Shown here: in pieces, positions 8,784-17,415 of the stretch
Numbering within the stretch: position 1 is the first letter of the stretch
How the letters are laid out: the number at the start of each line of letters is the position of its first letter
Origin: Curtobacterium flaccumfaciens UCD-AKU
Lineage (GTDB): Bacteria; Actinomycetota; Actinomycetes; Actinomycetales; Microbacteriaceae
Direction: 5' to 3'
Length of the DNA stretch: 64,000 nucleotides
Assembly (NCBI RefSeq): GCF_000349565.1
Contig: NZ_KB714610.1
Location: forward strand, 50,289 to 114,288
Notes under the pieces: model-generated
The model's database searches: none
Seen by the model: only the letters and a program-made list of their open reading frames with translations
Told to the model about the DNA's origin: nothing
Program-made: the position numbers and the translations under genes

Positions 8784-9388
8784 CGGTCTCCGATCGGTGG
8801 TGCGGGTGTGGCGTGCACCGCGTCGGGCCGCAGGACGTACTCGAACGCCGCACGTGCCCGGTCGGGATCAGGGGTCTCACCGGAGATGAACTCGGCGTAG
8901 GTGAACGACTCGGAGATCCGGACGAGCAGCCGTGCGAGCTCCTCAGCCGACAACGGTGCCGGATCGAACGTACCGGACGACTCCTGCTGCTCGATGAGTG
9001 CGGTGACCCGGGCGACGAACCGGCTCTGCACGTCGCTCTCCGAGGTGGTCAGCAGACGCATCGCCCGAGCCGGTTCGCGGGTCAGGAACGCACGGAAGTA
9101 CGGGGCGTCGATCAGGTCCGCGGTGAACCGGTCGAGCACGACGACGAGCCGGGCTGCCCCGGTCGCTCCGATCTCGTCGGCGGCGTGGGTTGCCCCGTCG
9201 AGCGTCGGGACGGCGAGGGACCACAAGATCTCGGACAGCAACCGGTCACGGTTGCCGACCCAGCGGAACAGTGACGTGCGATCGACGCCGAGTGCGGCAG
9301 CCAACGCCCCCATGTCGATCCGCGACCCGGCGATGAAGGTGTGACGGGCCTCCCGGAAGGCGCGCAGCGCAGAGTCTGATGTGTACAC
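8780..9388 (-). CDS. TetR-family regulator (QsdR-like)
   Basis: A 202-residue TetR-type repressor. GTG at 9388 is preferred over an upstream ATG because AGAGAGGA lies 4 bases before it, and the longer form would overlap the divergent gene. The DNA-binding helix-turn-helix is at about 25-50 (MGALAAALGVDRTSLFRWVGNRDRL), a sequence style seen in QsdR-type members. It heads the two-gene unit with the thioesterase and diverges from the acyl-CoA dehydrogenase. The gap contains AACGTT and GATGCATC palindromes that could be its operator. The ligand is probably an acyl-CoA (inference). Confidence 0.85.
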   Translation of the reverse strand: MYTSDSALRAFREARHTFIAGSRIDMGALAAALGVDRTSLFRWVGNRDRLLSEILWSLAVPTLDGATHAADEIGATGAARLVVVLDRFTADLIDAPYFRAFLTREPARAMRLLTTSESDVQSRFVARVTALIEQQESSGTFDPAPLSAEELARLLVRISESFTYAEFISGETPDPDRARAAFEYVLRPDAVHATPAPPIGDR

Positions 9389-9435
9389 GCGATCCTCTCT
9401 TGCAACGTTTTCGAGAATGATGCATCGTGGTTCCC

Positions 9436-10629
9436 ATGTCAACGACCATGCCCGCCACGGCCCTGCTCGAATCGGACTTCTACGGCTTCCAGCAGCAGCT
9501 CACCGAGCAGGAGCGTGCGTCGCTCGGGCAGCTCCGGCAGTACCTCGAGCGGGAGGTCCGGCCGATCGCCGACGAGTACTGGGCGCGTGCCGAGTTCCCG
9601 ATGCAGGTCATCGCGCCGCTCGCCGAGCTCGGCATGTACGGGCCGGGCGTGCCGATGGTGCGCCAGTTCGAGAACTCGGCCGTCTACCGCGGGTGGACAG
9701 CGCTCGAGCTCGGCCGGGTCGACGCCAGCGTCGCCACCTTCATCGGTGTGCAGTCCGGCCTGGCGATGAACTCCATCGCGGTCGCCGGCAGCGACGAGCA
9801 GCAGCGGGAGTGGCTGCCACGGATGGCCGCCGGCGAGCTCATCGGGGCCTTCGGACTCACCGAGCCGTACTCCGGCAGCGACTCCGCCAAAGGCCTGCGC
9901 ACCACCGCACGGCGCGAGGGCGACGAGTGGGTGCTCGACGGCGAGAAGCGCTGGATCGGCAACGCCACCTTCGCCGACGTCGTCGTGATCTGGGCGAAGG
10001 ACGTCGCCGACGGCCAGGTCAAGGGCTTCCTCGTCACCACCGACACCGCGGGCTTCACCGCGACGAAGATCGAGGACAAGATCGCGCTGCGCGGCGTGCA
10101 GAACGCCGACATCGTCATTCGGGACGTCCGTGTCCCCGAGTCGCGTCGGCTGCAGAACGCCACGTCGTTCCGCTCGACCGCCGAGGTGCTCCGGCTGACC
10201 CGCACCGAGGTCGCCTGGCAGGCGGTCGGCATCGCGATCGGCGCGTACGAGGCCGCCCTGGCCTACGCCCGCGAGCGGGTCCAGTTCGGCAAGCCGATCG
10301 CCGCGCACCAGCTCGTGCAGGACCTGCTCGTCAAGTCGCTGTCGAACATCACGGCCTCGATCGCACTCTGCACGCAGGCCTCGGCCATGCAGGACGCCGG
10401 GGTCGGTGGCGACGAGCACTCCGCGATGGCCAAGGCGTTCGCCACTTCGAAGATGCGCGAGACCGTCGCCTGGTGCCGCGAGGTGCAGGGCGGCAACGGC
10501 ATCGTGCTCGACAAGGGCGTCGCTCGGTTCTTCTCCGATGCCGAGGCGATCTACTCGTACGAGGGCACGCGCGAGGTGAACACCCTGATCGTCGGCCGGG
10601 CGATCACCGGGCAGGCCGCGTTCGTGTAA
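9436..10629 (+). CDS. Acyl-CoA dehydrogenase (glutaryl-CoA dehydrogenase-like)
   Basis: A 397-residue FAD acyl-CoA dehydrogenase. It has the FAD-contact motif FGLTEPYSGSDSAKGLRT, the substrate loop, and a catalytic Glu376 in YSYEGTREVN, the position used by glutaryl-CoA and short-chain enzymes. It introduces the alpha-beta double bond in an acyl-CoA and passes electrons to ETF. The exact chain length is not deducible. ATG at 9436 is chosen; an in-frame GTG at 9427 is the alternative, and neither has a clear ribosome site. It diverges from the TetR/thioesterase unit, which likely regulates it. Confidence 0.9.
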   Translation: MSTTMPATALLESDFYGFQQQLTEQERASLGQLRQYLEREVRPIADEYWARAEFPMQVIAPLAELGMYGPGVPMVRQFENSAVYRGWTALELGRVDASVATFIGVQSGLAMNSIAVAGSDEQQREWLPRMAAGELIGAFGLTEPYSGSDSAKGLRTTARREGDEWVLDGEKRWIGNATFADVVVIWAKDVADGQVKGFLVTTDTAGFTATKIEDKIALRGVQNADIVIRDVRVPESRRLQNATSFRSTAEVLRLTRTEVAWQAVGIAIGAYEAALAYARERVQFGKPIAAHQLVQDLLVKSLSNITASIALCTQASAMQDAGVGGDEHSAMAKAFATSKMRETVAWCREVQGGNGIVLDKGVARFFSDAEAIYSYEGTREVNTLIVGRAITGQAAFV

Positions 10630-10649
10630 CTGCCCGGCTGGTGTGGAGC

Positions 10650-10713
10650 GGTTCGCTGGTTCGCCGGTTCGCTGGTTCGCCGGTTCGCCGGTTCGCTGGT
10701 TCGCCCGTTCGTG
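10650..10713. repeat. 8-bp tandem repeat, seven units
   Basis: GGTTCGCY repeats seven times in register (10650-10705) with only the last base varying between T and C, then decays (CGTTCGTG). It fills the gap between the convergent acyl-CoA dehydrogenase and CrtI-like genes and ends exactly at the stop of the latter. Confidence 0.9.
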
Positions 10714-12153
10714 TCAGGCCGGTGTCGACTTGAGCAGGCGGTTCACCGCGATCATCGCGCCACCCACCACCGCCGGGACGCCGCCGCCGGGGTGGACCGA
10801 CGCACCGACCCGCCACAGCCAGGGCCGCCAGGGGTCGTTGTACGAGGGACGGTGGAACGGCCCGCTCAGCCACGGCGGACGTGCCGCTCCGTAGAGCGCC
10901 CCGTGTGGTTCGCCGCCCTCGCCGTAGTACTGCGGATCGAGCACGACCTGCTCGTCGAGCAGGTCGGTGAGGGGCCCGTCGAGTCCCATCGCGCGGGAGA
11001 CACGGTCGACCTCGCGCCGCACGAAGGGGTGCTCCGCCGTGTAGTGACCGCCGTCGGCGGGCGCGGTGAGCAGGATCCCTGCGGTGCTGCGCCCGTTCGG
11101 GTACACCTCGCCCGCGCGGTACTGGTTGACGAACACCATGGTGTCCGCCGGCTCGTCGCCGGCCTCCAGGCTGCGGTGCAGTGCCGCCGGCTTCGTCGGG
11201 AGCACCACGCTGTGCGCCGCGAGGTCCGCCGGCAACTCCTGGCGGAGGACGCCGTACACCGCGACGGCCGAGCAGGAGAGGGTGCGCGGACGCAGACGGG
11301 GGAGCGGTGGGATCCGCGACGGGCCCGTCAGTGTGGTGAGCCGGTCGGCGTCCACGGCGCTGACGACGAGGTCGGCCGGGTACCGCCCGACCTCGGTGGT
11401 GACCCACCCGCGCTCGATGCGGGTGACGGCCTCCCCGGTGCGCACCTCGGCTCCGGCGGCCTCGGCCAGCCGGGCCAGCGCGAGCACGATCTCGTAGATC
11501 CCGCCGCGCGGCACCCAGGCACCGGTCTCCGCCATGATCGCCGGCATGCTCGCGTACAGGGCCGGGGTGCGTGCCGGCGAGACGCCCGCGTTGAGGGTGT
11601 GGATCGCGATGATCTCGCGCAGCCCGTCCGGCAGCCACGGCAAGCCGTCCAGGTAGGCGCGCGTCGTGAGTCGCGAACCGTAGACGGCCAGGAGCCGACG
11701 GAGCGCCGGGAGGGCCGCGCGGTCGAGGGGGTCGGCGAGCAGCAGTTCGGTCACGTCGTCGGCGAGGGGTGAGTGCAGGTCCGAGAACCGGCGCCAGGCG
11801 GGGTACCACGGGTGGTCGGGCGCCACCGGCAGCGAGGTCTCCTCGCCGTCGTGGTAGTAGCGACCGACCTCGGGCATCCGCACCAGGTCGAGGTGACCGG
11901 CATCGCGAGTGCGCTCGGGTGCGCCCGCGTCCGCGCCGTCGCCGAGTCGCCGCAGCAACTCGTCCCACACGGCGGGGAACGTCATCAACGACGGGCCGGT
12001 GTCGATCCGGTCCGCACCCAGGTGGATGCGCCGGCTCTTGCCGCCGAGCTCTGCGGAGGATTCGAGCAGGGTGACCCGATGGCCAGCACGTGCGAGCAGC
12101 GCGGCGGCGGTCAGGCCGCCGATCCCGCCCCCGACCACGACGATGCGGCTCAC
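10714..12153 (-). CDS. CrtI/CrtD-family carotenoid desaturase-like FAD oxidoreductase
   Basis: A 479-residue FAD protein of the phytoene-desaturase family. The N-terminal dinucleotide-binding motif is VVVGGGIGGLTAAALLARAG with ELGGKS after it. The C-terminal FAD motif is VHPGGGVPAVVGGAM. It is shorter than typical CrtI, so a CrtD-like or modified desaturase/hydratase role is possible. GTG at 12153 overlaps the stop of the prenyltransferase gene by four bases and has GGGAGG upstream, so both are made from one mRNA. With the CrtEb-like neighbour this suggests tailoring of a C40/C50 carotenoid. No phytoene synthase is nearby. Confidence 0.85.
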   Translation of the reverse strand: MSRIVVVGGGIGGLTAAALLARAGHRVTLLESSAELGGKSRRIHLGADRIDTGPSLMTFPAVWDELLRRLGDGADAGAPERTRDAGHLDLVRMPEVGRYYHDGEETSLPVAPDHPWYPAWRRFSDLHSPLADDVTELLLADPLDRAALPALRRLLAVYGSRLTTRAYLDGLPWLPDGLREIIAIHTLNAGVSPARTPALYASMPAIMAETGAWVPRGGIYEIVLALARLAEAAGAEVRTGEAVTRIERGWVTTEVGRYPADLVVSAVDADRLTTLTGPSRIPPLPRLRPRTLSCSAVAVYGVLRQELPADLAAHSVVLPTKPAALHRSLEAGDEPADTMVFVNQYRAGEVYPNGRSTAGILLTAPADGGHYTAEHPFVRREVDRVSRAMGLDGPLTDLLDEQVVLDPQYYGEGGEPHGALYGAARPPWLSGPFHRPSYNDPWRPWLWRVGASVHPGGGVPAVVGGAMIAVNRLLKSTPA

Positions 12154-13046
12154 GAGCGGCCTCCCAACACGATCGACACCATGAGGAGCACCCCGACGAA
12201 CGACCCCGCGATGTACGGGAAGGCGACCGACAGACGGTACAGGCGGTGACCGGTCTCCGGCGTCGGATCACGAAGCAGGGACACCACCAGGATGCCGGCG
12301 ATGAGCAGGTTGACTGCGGCCACGGGCACGCTCACCACGGCGAAGAGTGCCGTCGAGGCGATCCACCAGGACCCGCTCCACCATGCCGTCCCGCGCGCGC
12401 CGAGCCGGACCGCGGTGGTGGTGATGCCCGCACGGCGGTCCTCCTCGATGTCCTGCACCGCGTCGAAGGCGTGCTTGGCCACGCTCCACGCCATCAGGCC
12501 GAGGGCAGCCGGCCACACCGGGGTGACCGAGAGCGCCGCGGGGACGATGACCAGCGGCAGCGCGTACGCGGCGTTGCTCAGCGAGTCGAGGAACGGCCGC
12601 GCCTTGAACCGCAGCGGCGGTGCGGAGTAGAAGACGAAGACACCCGCGTAGAGCAGGATCACCGCGTTCGCGAGCGGCGGCAGTGCGATGGAGAAGTAGA
12701 CGAGGAACGGGACGTTCACGACCGCGACGGCCCAGGCGATCAGCCGCACCTCGGACTGTCGGATCCTGGCACCCTCGATCGACCCCTTGCGGGGGTTGGC
12801 CGCGTCGGTGTCCTGGTCGTAGATGTCGTTGACGCCGTAGATGAGCAGGTTGAACGGCAGGGTGAGCCACAGGATGAGCGGCAACGCCCGCACGTCGAAC
12901 AGCGCGCCGGTGAGCCACACGGCAACGAGCCCGGAGCCGATGGTGTTGATCCACAGCACCGGTCGCGAGATGAGCAGGAGCCGGCGCACGGCCGGTCCGA
13001 TCCCGGACAGCGCGGTTCGCGGGATCCGCTCGAGTCCGTCAGTCAC
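12150..13046 (-). CDS. UbiA-family prenyltransferase, CrtEb (lycopene elongase)-like
   Basis: A 298-residue integral membrane prenyltransferase with about eight or nine hydrophobic helices. The first Asp-rich motif is NDIYDQDTDAANPRKG and the second is DIEEDRRAG. The phrases VNDIYDQDTD, YSAPPLRFKARPF and AVQDIEEDR match the CrtEb lycopene elongase that adds two C5 units to lycopene in C50 carotenoid makers. GTG at 13046 has no ribosome site but follows TACGCT by 7 bases, a leaderless arrangement. It is first gene of a pair with the CrtI-like gene and diverges from a glycosyltransferase. The acceptor is inferred. Confidence 0.87.
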   Translation of the reverse strand: MTDGLERIPRTALSGIGPAVRRLLLISRPVLWINTIGSGLVAVWLTGALFDVRALPLILWLTLPFNLLIYGVNDIYDQDTDAANPRKGSIEGARIRQSEVRLIAWAVAVVNVPFLVYFSIALPPLANAVILLYAGVFVFYSAPPLRFKARPFLDSLSNAAYALPLVIVPAALSVTPVWPAALGLMAWSVAKHAFDAVQDIEEDRRAGITTTAVRLGARGTAWWSGSWWIASTALFAVVSVPVAAVNLLIAGILVVSLLRDPTPETGHRLYRLSVAFPYIAGSFVGVLLMVSIVLGGRS

Positions 13047-13053
13047 GGGCCCG

Positions 13054-13059
13054 AGCGTA
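13054..13059 (-). promoter_or_regulatory. -10 element of leaderless prenyltransferase mRNA
   Basis: TACGCT on the minus strand lies 7 bases before the GTG at 13046. Confidence 0.5.
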
Positions 13060-13108
13060 CCCGGCCGACGGTGACGCCGGGCGCCGGCTTCCCCGCCACA
13101 CTGGTCGG

Positions 13109-14314
13109 ATGCGCATGATGCTGCTCACCGCCGGCACCCGCGGCGACGTCGAGCCCTTCGCCGCACTGGCACGACGTGCCCTGTCCCGCGGACACCAGGT
13201 GCGGCTGGCGCTGCCGGACGACGCGGTCGCGCCTGACGGTGTCGACACCGTGCGCCTCGGCCTGGACGCGCACCGGGTGCTGTTCCCTGTCCGGCGCACC
13301 CCTCGAGTGCTCGCGCACCACCTGCGCACCGAGGTGCGTCCTGCGATGCGCCGGATGCTCGCGGCCGCGGTGCGGGAGAGCGTCGACTTCGGCCCCGGCG
13401 TGGTGGTGCACCACCCGCTGATCCTGAGCGCTCCGATGGTGGCGGACGCGCTCGGCGTCCCCCGCGTGCTGGTGGAGTTCGCACCCGTGGCGACCCCGAG
13501 CGAGCGCTTCCCCGCCGCCGGAGGCCCGACGGCGACCCGAGACCTCGGCCCGCGCAACCGGTCCACCTACGCCGTCCCCCGCGCCGTCGCCCGTCTCTTC
13601 GACGCCGACGTGGTGCGCGCCGCCGCCGAGTTGCCGGGCGGCCGTCGTCCCGCGCGGCGGTCGCCGTCGCGTGCGACGCTCATGGCTGTGAGTCCCGCGT
13701 TGCTCCCGCGGCCCGACGACTGGCCCGAGCGGGTGCACCAGACGGGGGCCTGGTACGAGGCGACACCGTCGGCGTCACTCGACCCCGAGGTCGGCGACTT
13801 CCTGCGGGCCGGTCGCTTCATCGTCGCCTCGTTCGGGTCCATGGCGACGGGGACGGCGCGGGACGCAGCGGCTCGAGGGTCTGCGATCGTCACGGCTGCC
13901 CGTTCCCACGGCCTCCGGGTGCTGCTCGTCACCGGGGCGGGCGGCCTCGCGCTGCCGGCTGCGCTCCGTGGCCCCGACGTGCTGGCGGTGGGGTCGACGC
14001 CGTTCGACGCGGTGCTGCCGGGCGCGACGCTCGCCCTGCACCACGGCGGGGCTGGTACCGCGCACGCCGTTGCCCGCGCCGGCGTGCCCGCGGTCGTCGT
14101 GCCCGTCACCGCGGACCAGCCGTTCTGGGCCGCGCAGCTGCACCGACAGGGCGTGGCCGCCGCTCCGGTTCCGCTGCGTCGCGTGTCGGCGGGCACGCTC
14201 GAACCCGCGATGCGCGATGCCCTGACCCGCCGCGACCGTGCCGCCGACGTGGGTCGACGGATGCGGGCAGAGCACGGGGTCGAGCGGGCGCTCGACGTGC
14301 TCGAAGCCCTCTGA
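13109..14314 (+). CDS. GT1-family glycosyltransferase
   Basis: A 401-residue glycosyltransferase of the UGT/MGT type. The N-terminal acceptor domain starts MRMMLLTAGTRGDVEPFAALARR, the style of sterol and carotenoid glucosyltransferases. The C-terminal donor domain holds HHGGAGTAHAVARAGVPAVVVP and ADQPFWA, the nucleotide-sugar binding signature. Transfer of a sugar to a hydroxylated carotenoid end group is suggested by the divergent CrtEb/CrtI-like genes 62 bp away. Curtobacterium is known to make glucosylated C50 carotenoids, so the link is plausible but unproven. A second ATG at 13115 could be the start. Confidence 0.85.
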   Translation: MRMMLLTAGTRGDVEPFAALARRALSRGHQVRLALPDDAVAPDGVDTVRLGLDAHRVLFPVRRTPRVLAHHLRTEVRPAMRRMLAAAVRESVDFGPGVVVHHPLILSAPMVADALGVPRVLVEFAPVATPSERFPAAGGPTATRDLGPRNRSTYAVPRAVARLFDADVVRAAAELPGGRRPARRSPSRATLMAVSPALLPRPDDWPERVHQTGAWYEATPSASLDPEVGDFLRAGRFIVASFGSMATGTARDAAARGSAIVTAARSHGLRVLLVTGAGGLALPAALRGPDVLAVGSTPFDAVLPGATLALHHGGAGTAHAVARAGVPAVVVPVTADQPFWAAQLHRQGVAAAPVPLRRVSAGTLEPAMRDALTRRDRAADVGRRMRAEHGVERALDVLEAL

Positions 14315-14375
14315 GCCGTGGTCGCGGCGCGGGCAGGGATCGTCGGCGGCTGCTCCTTCGGTCCGGACGTGTCGC

Positions 14376-16409
14376 TCAGCCGAGCAGCTCGGGTCGCTCC
14401 CACTCCTGGTCGAGCACGTGCTGCCCGAGGAACGCGAACACCGTCTCGTACCAGACCACGGCGTGCTGCGGGGAGAGCACCCAGTGGTTCTCGTCCGGGA
14501 AGTACAGGAACCGGTGCGGCATCGAGCCGTCCGGCGCCGCGTGGTGCTCCGCGAGCTCGGACCACAGCCGCAGCCCCTCGCCGATCGGCACCCGGTAGTC
14601 CTTGTCGCCGTGGATGACGAGCATCGGTGACGTGATGTCGCCCACGAACCGGTGCGGGTCGTTCGCCGCGATCCCGTCGGCGTCGAAGATCGACGACCAG
14701 TACTGCGACGAGTCCGTCGTGCCGTTGAACTGGTCGAGCGCCCACAGGCTGGCGTGGGTGACGATCGCCCGGAACCGGTCGGTGTGCCCGGCGACCCAGT
14801 TCGCCATGTACCCGCCGAACGACCCGCCCATCGCCGCGGTGCGGGAGGCGTCGATGTCGGCTCGGGCCTCGACCACGTCGGTGATCGCCATCAGGTCGGT
14901 GTACGGCGCCTGCCCCCAGGCGTTCCAGCCGCGGTTCACGAAGTCGAGCCCGTAACCGGTGGACAGCGCGGGGTCCGGCAGCAGCACGGCGTACCCGCGT
15001 GCCGCGAGCAGCATCGGGTTCCACCGCCACGACCACTGGTTCCAGGAGTTGAGCGGCCCACCGTGGATCCACAGGACGAGCGGGTGCGGCCCGTCGCCTT
15101 CGGGTACGACCAGCCAGCCGCGCACACGGGCACCGTCGGCAGCGGTCGTCTCGACCTCTTCCAGGTGGGCGGGCACGTCCGGCAGGGGCGCCGGCGTCGC
15201 CAGCGCGGTCACCGTACCGTCCGTCGCGATCCGCACGGGGTGCAGCGGCGCCGCCCAGGAAGCCCGGAGCGCCACGACCACGCCCGTCGCCTCCGCCACG
15301 CGCAGGCTCGAGTACGCCCAGTCGTCGTGCGTCAGCTGCTCGACGGCGCCGCCGTCGAGCGGGATGCGGAAGACCGGCGCGCGGCCGTCCTGGTCGGCGA
15401 CCGCCAGGAGCGCCCCGTCGCCGTGCTCGAACACGAGCTCGCTTGGCCAACGGTCCCAGTCGGCCGCGATGCGGCGGGCGTCGGAGCCGTCGATGCCGGC
15501 CGTCCAGACCTCCTGCTGGTTCGCACCGGCCGGGGTGGAGCGGACGGTGCGGACCCAGGCGATCGTCCGACCGTCGTGGCTGAGCGCCGGCATCTCGTGG
15601 TCGACGTCGACGTCGTCGAACAGCACCGTGCGGTGGCCGCTGGACAGGTCGATGGTGACGAGCGTCGAGCGGTGTCCACGGGCCTCCCGGACGCCCACGG
15701 CTGCCAGCAGGACCGATCCGTCGGGGGTGAGCGCTCCGCTGACGTGGTCGAGGGAGCGGCCGGGGGACGGCGTGCGGTCCACGGGCTGAGCGACTTCGTC
15801 CGCGCCGCCGGCCGTGTCGAGCGTCAGGACATGGGTCTGGGCCGGACCAAGGTCGTGGTCCCAGTACCGCACCGGGTAGGTCTCGTGCAGGATCGCGCGG
15901 ACGTGCTTGTCCTTGCGGGTCTTCCGGAGCCCGGCGTCGGCCTCGAGCACCGTCGACGGGTCGGAACCGGCCCCCGGCAGCAGGTCGGCGGTCAGCGCGA
16001 CGACGTCCGACGACGACGCGGTGGCCAGGACGCCACCGACACCCCCGGCGAGACGGGTGAGCGGGCGGGCCTCGCCACCCGCGGCGGGCAGCACCCAGAG
16101 CTGCGCCGCCTCGAGGTCGCTGGCGTCCGCGTCTGGCCGGGCGGAGACGAAGAGCAGGTCGCCGGTGCGGGTGAAGGCGATGCCGCCCTCGCCCTTGGCG
16201 GAACGGGTGAGGCGGACCGGGCGCGCAGCGGACCGGCTGTCGTCGGTCGACGACGTGGGCACCTGCCAGATGGACCGGCGGGAACCGGTGCCGTCCGGAT
16301 CGAGTGCACTGACCGTCAGGGCGACGCGAGTGCCGTCCGGACTGACGTCGATGCCGTCGACGCGGGGGAGCGCGATGTACTGGTCGAGGTCAGAAAACGG
16401 GGCGCTCAT
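14376..16409 (-). CDS. S9-family prolyl oligopeptidase / acylaminoacyl peptidase
   Basis: A 677-residue cytoplasmic serine peptidase. An N-terminal beta-propeller (about 1-410, with repeated SPDGT, SHDGRT and LTPDGS blades) is followed by an alpha/beta-hydrolase. The triad is visible: Ser in GGSFGGYMANW, Asp in VIHGDKDYRVP and His in PDENHWVL. The family cleaves short peptides or acyl-amino acids. ATG at 16409 overlaps the patatin stop by four bases (ATGA), so the two genes are translationally coupled. A much longer open frame extends upstream but runs through the patatin gene in another frame and is not real. Confidence 0.92.
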   Translation of the reverse strand: MSAPFSDLDQYIALPRVDGIDVSPDGTRVALTVSALDPDGTGSRRSIWQVPTSSTDDSRSAARPVRLTRSAKGEGGIAFTRTGDLLFVSARPDADASDLEAAQLWVLPAAGGEARPLTRLAGGVGGVLATASSSDVVALTADLLPGAGSDPSTVLEADAGLRKTRKDKHVRAILHETYPVRYWDHDLGPAQTHVLTLDTAGGADEVAQPVDRTPSPGRSLDHVSGALTPDGSVLLAAVGVREARGHRSTLVTIDLSSGHRTVLFDDVDVDHEMPALSHDGRTIAWVRTVRSTPAGANQQEVWTAGIDGSDARRIAADWDRWPSELVFEHGDGALLAVADQDGRAPVFRIPLDGGAVEQLTHDDWAYSSLRVAEATGVVVALRASWAAPLHPVRIATDGTVTALATPAPLPDVPAHLEEVETTAADGARVRGWLVVPEGDGPHPLVLWIHGGPLNSWNQWSWRWNPMLLAARGYAVLLPDPALSTGYGLDFVNRGWNAWGQAPYTDLMAITDVVEARADIDASRTAAMGGSFGGYMANWVAGHTDRFRAIVTHASLWALDQFNGTTDSSQYWSSIFDADGIAANDPHRFVGDITSPMLVIHGDKDYRVPIGEGLRLWSELAEHHAAPDGSMPHRFLYFPDENHWVLSPQHAVVWYETVFAFLGQHVLDQEWERPELLG

Positions 16410-17302
16410 GCGTGCACGCTCGCCAGGTCCTCGGCCCAGAAGGCGGCGATCTGCTCGGCGACCGCGGTGCCCTGGGCGTGGCCGGCCTCGGCCGACGGCG
16501 CCTGGGTGGCGAGCGAGAGCGAGTTCGTGCCGAAGGCCTGCTGGGACGCACTGTCGGCCACGACGACCTCGACCGACGAGCCACCGGCGCGCAGGGCCTC
16601 GACCGCGACGTCGAGCCAGGGTCCGCACGGAGACGGCCCTTCCGGTCCGCAGGCGATGACGAGGACCCGCTCGTACCCGGCGGCGGCGTCGGCGTTGGTA
16701 CCGGAGCGGACACCGCCGTCGACGTAGGGGCGGCCGTCGATGCTGACGGGGGTCCACACGAAGGGCACCGAGCAGCTGGCGGCGACCGCGCGGGGGAGCG
16801 GGACGCCGTCCGCTGCGGTCAGCAGGCGGAAGGTGCCGTCGGTGGCGTCGACCGCGGTGACGGCGAGGGGCTTCTCCGGCCACTCGGTGGACGGGAGCGT
16901 CTCGCCGAAGGTCACGATGCGCTCGTCGTCGGTCTGCCCGCCGACGACCTGCTGGGCGGCCTGGCCGAGTCGAGCGCGGGCGTCCTGTTCGTCGGTCGCG
17001 CCCTGCAGTGCTGCGCCGATGTGCTGCTGCACGGCTTCGACGTCGATCGGTGCCGGCTCTTCGTAGGTCGTGGGGGCCGGGCTGTGCTGCTGGTCGTGGG
17101 CCTGCTGGACGGCACCGTTCCGGACGAAGGCGCCGACGACGCTGCCGGCGCTCGTGCCGACGACCAGGTCGGCGGCGTCGAGGTCGACGCCGGCTTCCTG
17201 CAGGGCGACGAGGACGCCGACTTCCCAGGCGATGCCGGCGACACCTCCGCCACCGAGGACGAGGGCTCTGGATCCGGGAACGGGCGTGCTGACGTCGGTC
17301 AT
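16406..17302 (-). CDS. Patatin-like phospholipase
   Basis: A 298-residue patatin-fold lipid acyl hydrolase. It has the oxyanion motif GGGGVAG (about 17-23), the nucleophile elbow GTSAGS (Ser about 51) and the catalytic Asp in YVDGGV. All catalytic parts are present. A Gln/Thr-rich insert follows the nucleophile region. No signal peptide is seen, so it acts inside the cell or on the inner membrane face. It is the first gene of a two-gene unit with the S9 peptidase. TAAGCA lies 6 bases before the ATG at 17302, possibly a leaderless promoter. The lipid substrate is unknown. Confidence 0.88.
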   Translation of the reverse strand: MTDVSTPVPGSRALVLGGGGVAGIAWEVGVLVALQEAGVDLDAADLVVGTSAGSVVGAFVRNGAVQQAHDQQHSPAPTTYEEPAPIDVEAVQQHIGAALQGATDEQDARARLGQAAQQVVGGQTDDERIVTFGETLPSTEWPEKPLAVTAVDATDGTFRLLTAADGVPLPRAVAASCSVPFVWTPVSIDGRPYVDGGVRSGTNADAAAGYERVLVIACGPEGPSPCGPWLDVAVEALRAGGSSVEVVVADSASQQAFGTNSLSLATQAPSAEAGHAQGTAVAEQIAAFWAEDLASVHA

Positions 17303-17402
17303 GGGTCCTGCTTACCAGCTGCGTGCGACGGGCTGGTGGAGGCCGTCGGATCCTGTGGAGAACCGACCTGTGGACAACTCCGACCGAGTCGGTGGCGTGA
17401 CC

Positions 17403-17408
17403 TAGCGT
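17403..17408 (+). promoter_or_regulatory. -10 element of leaderless GAF gene
   Basis: TAGCGT lies 7 bases before the ATG at 17416. This favours that ATG over the GTG at 17410. Confidence 0.45.
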
Positions 17409-17415
17409 CGTGGTC

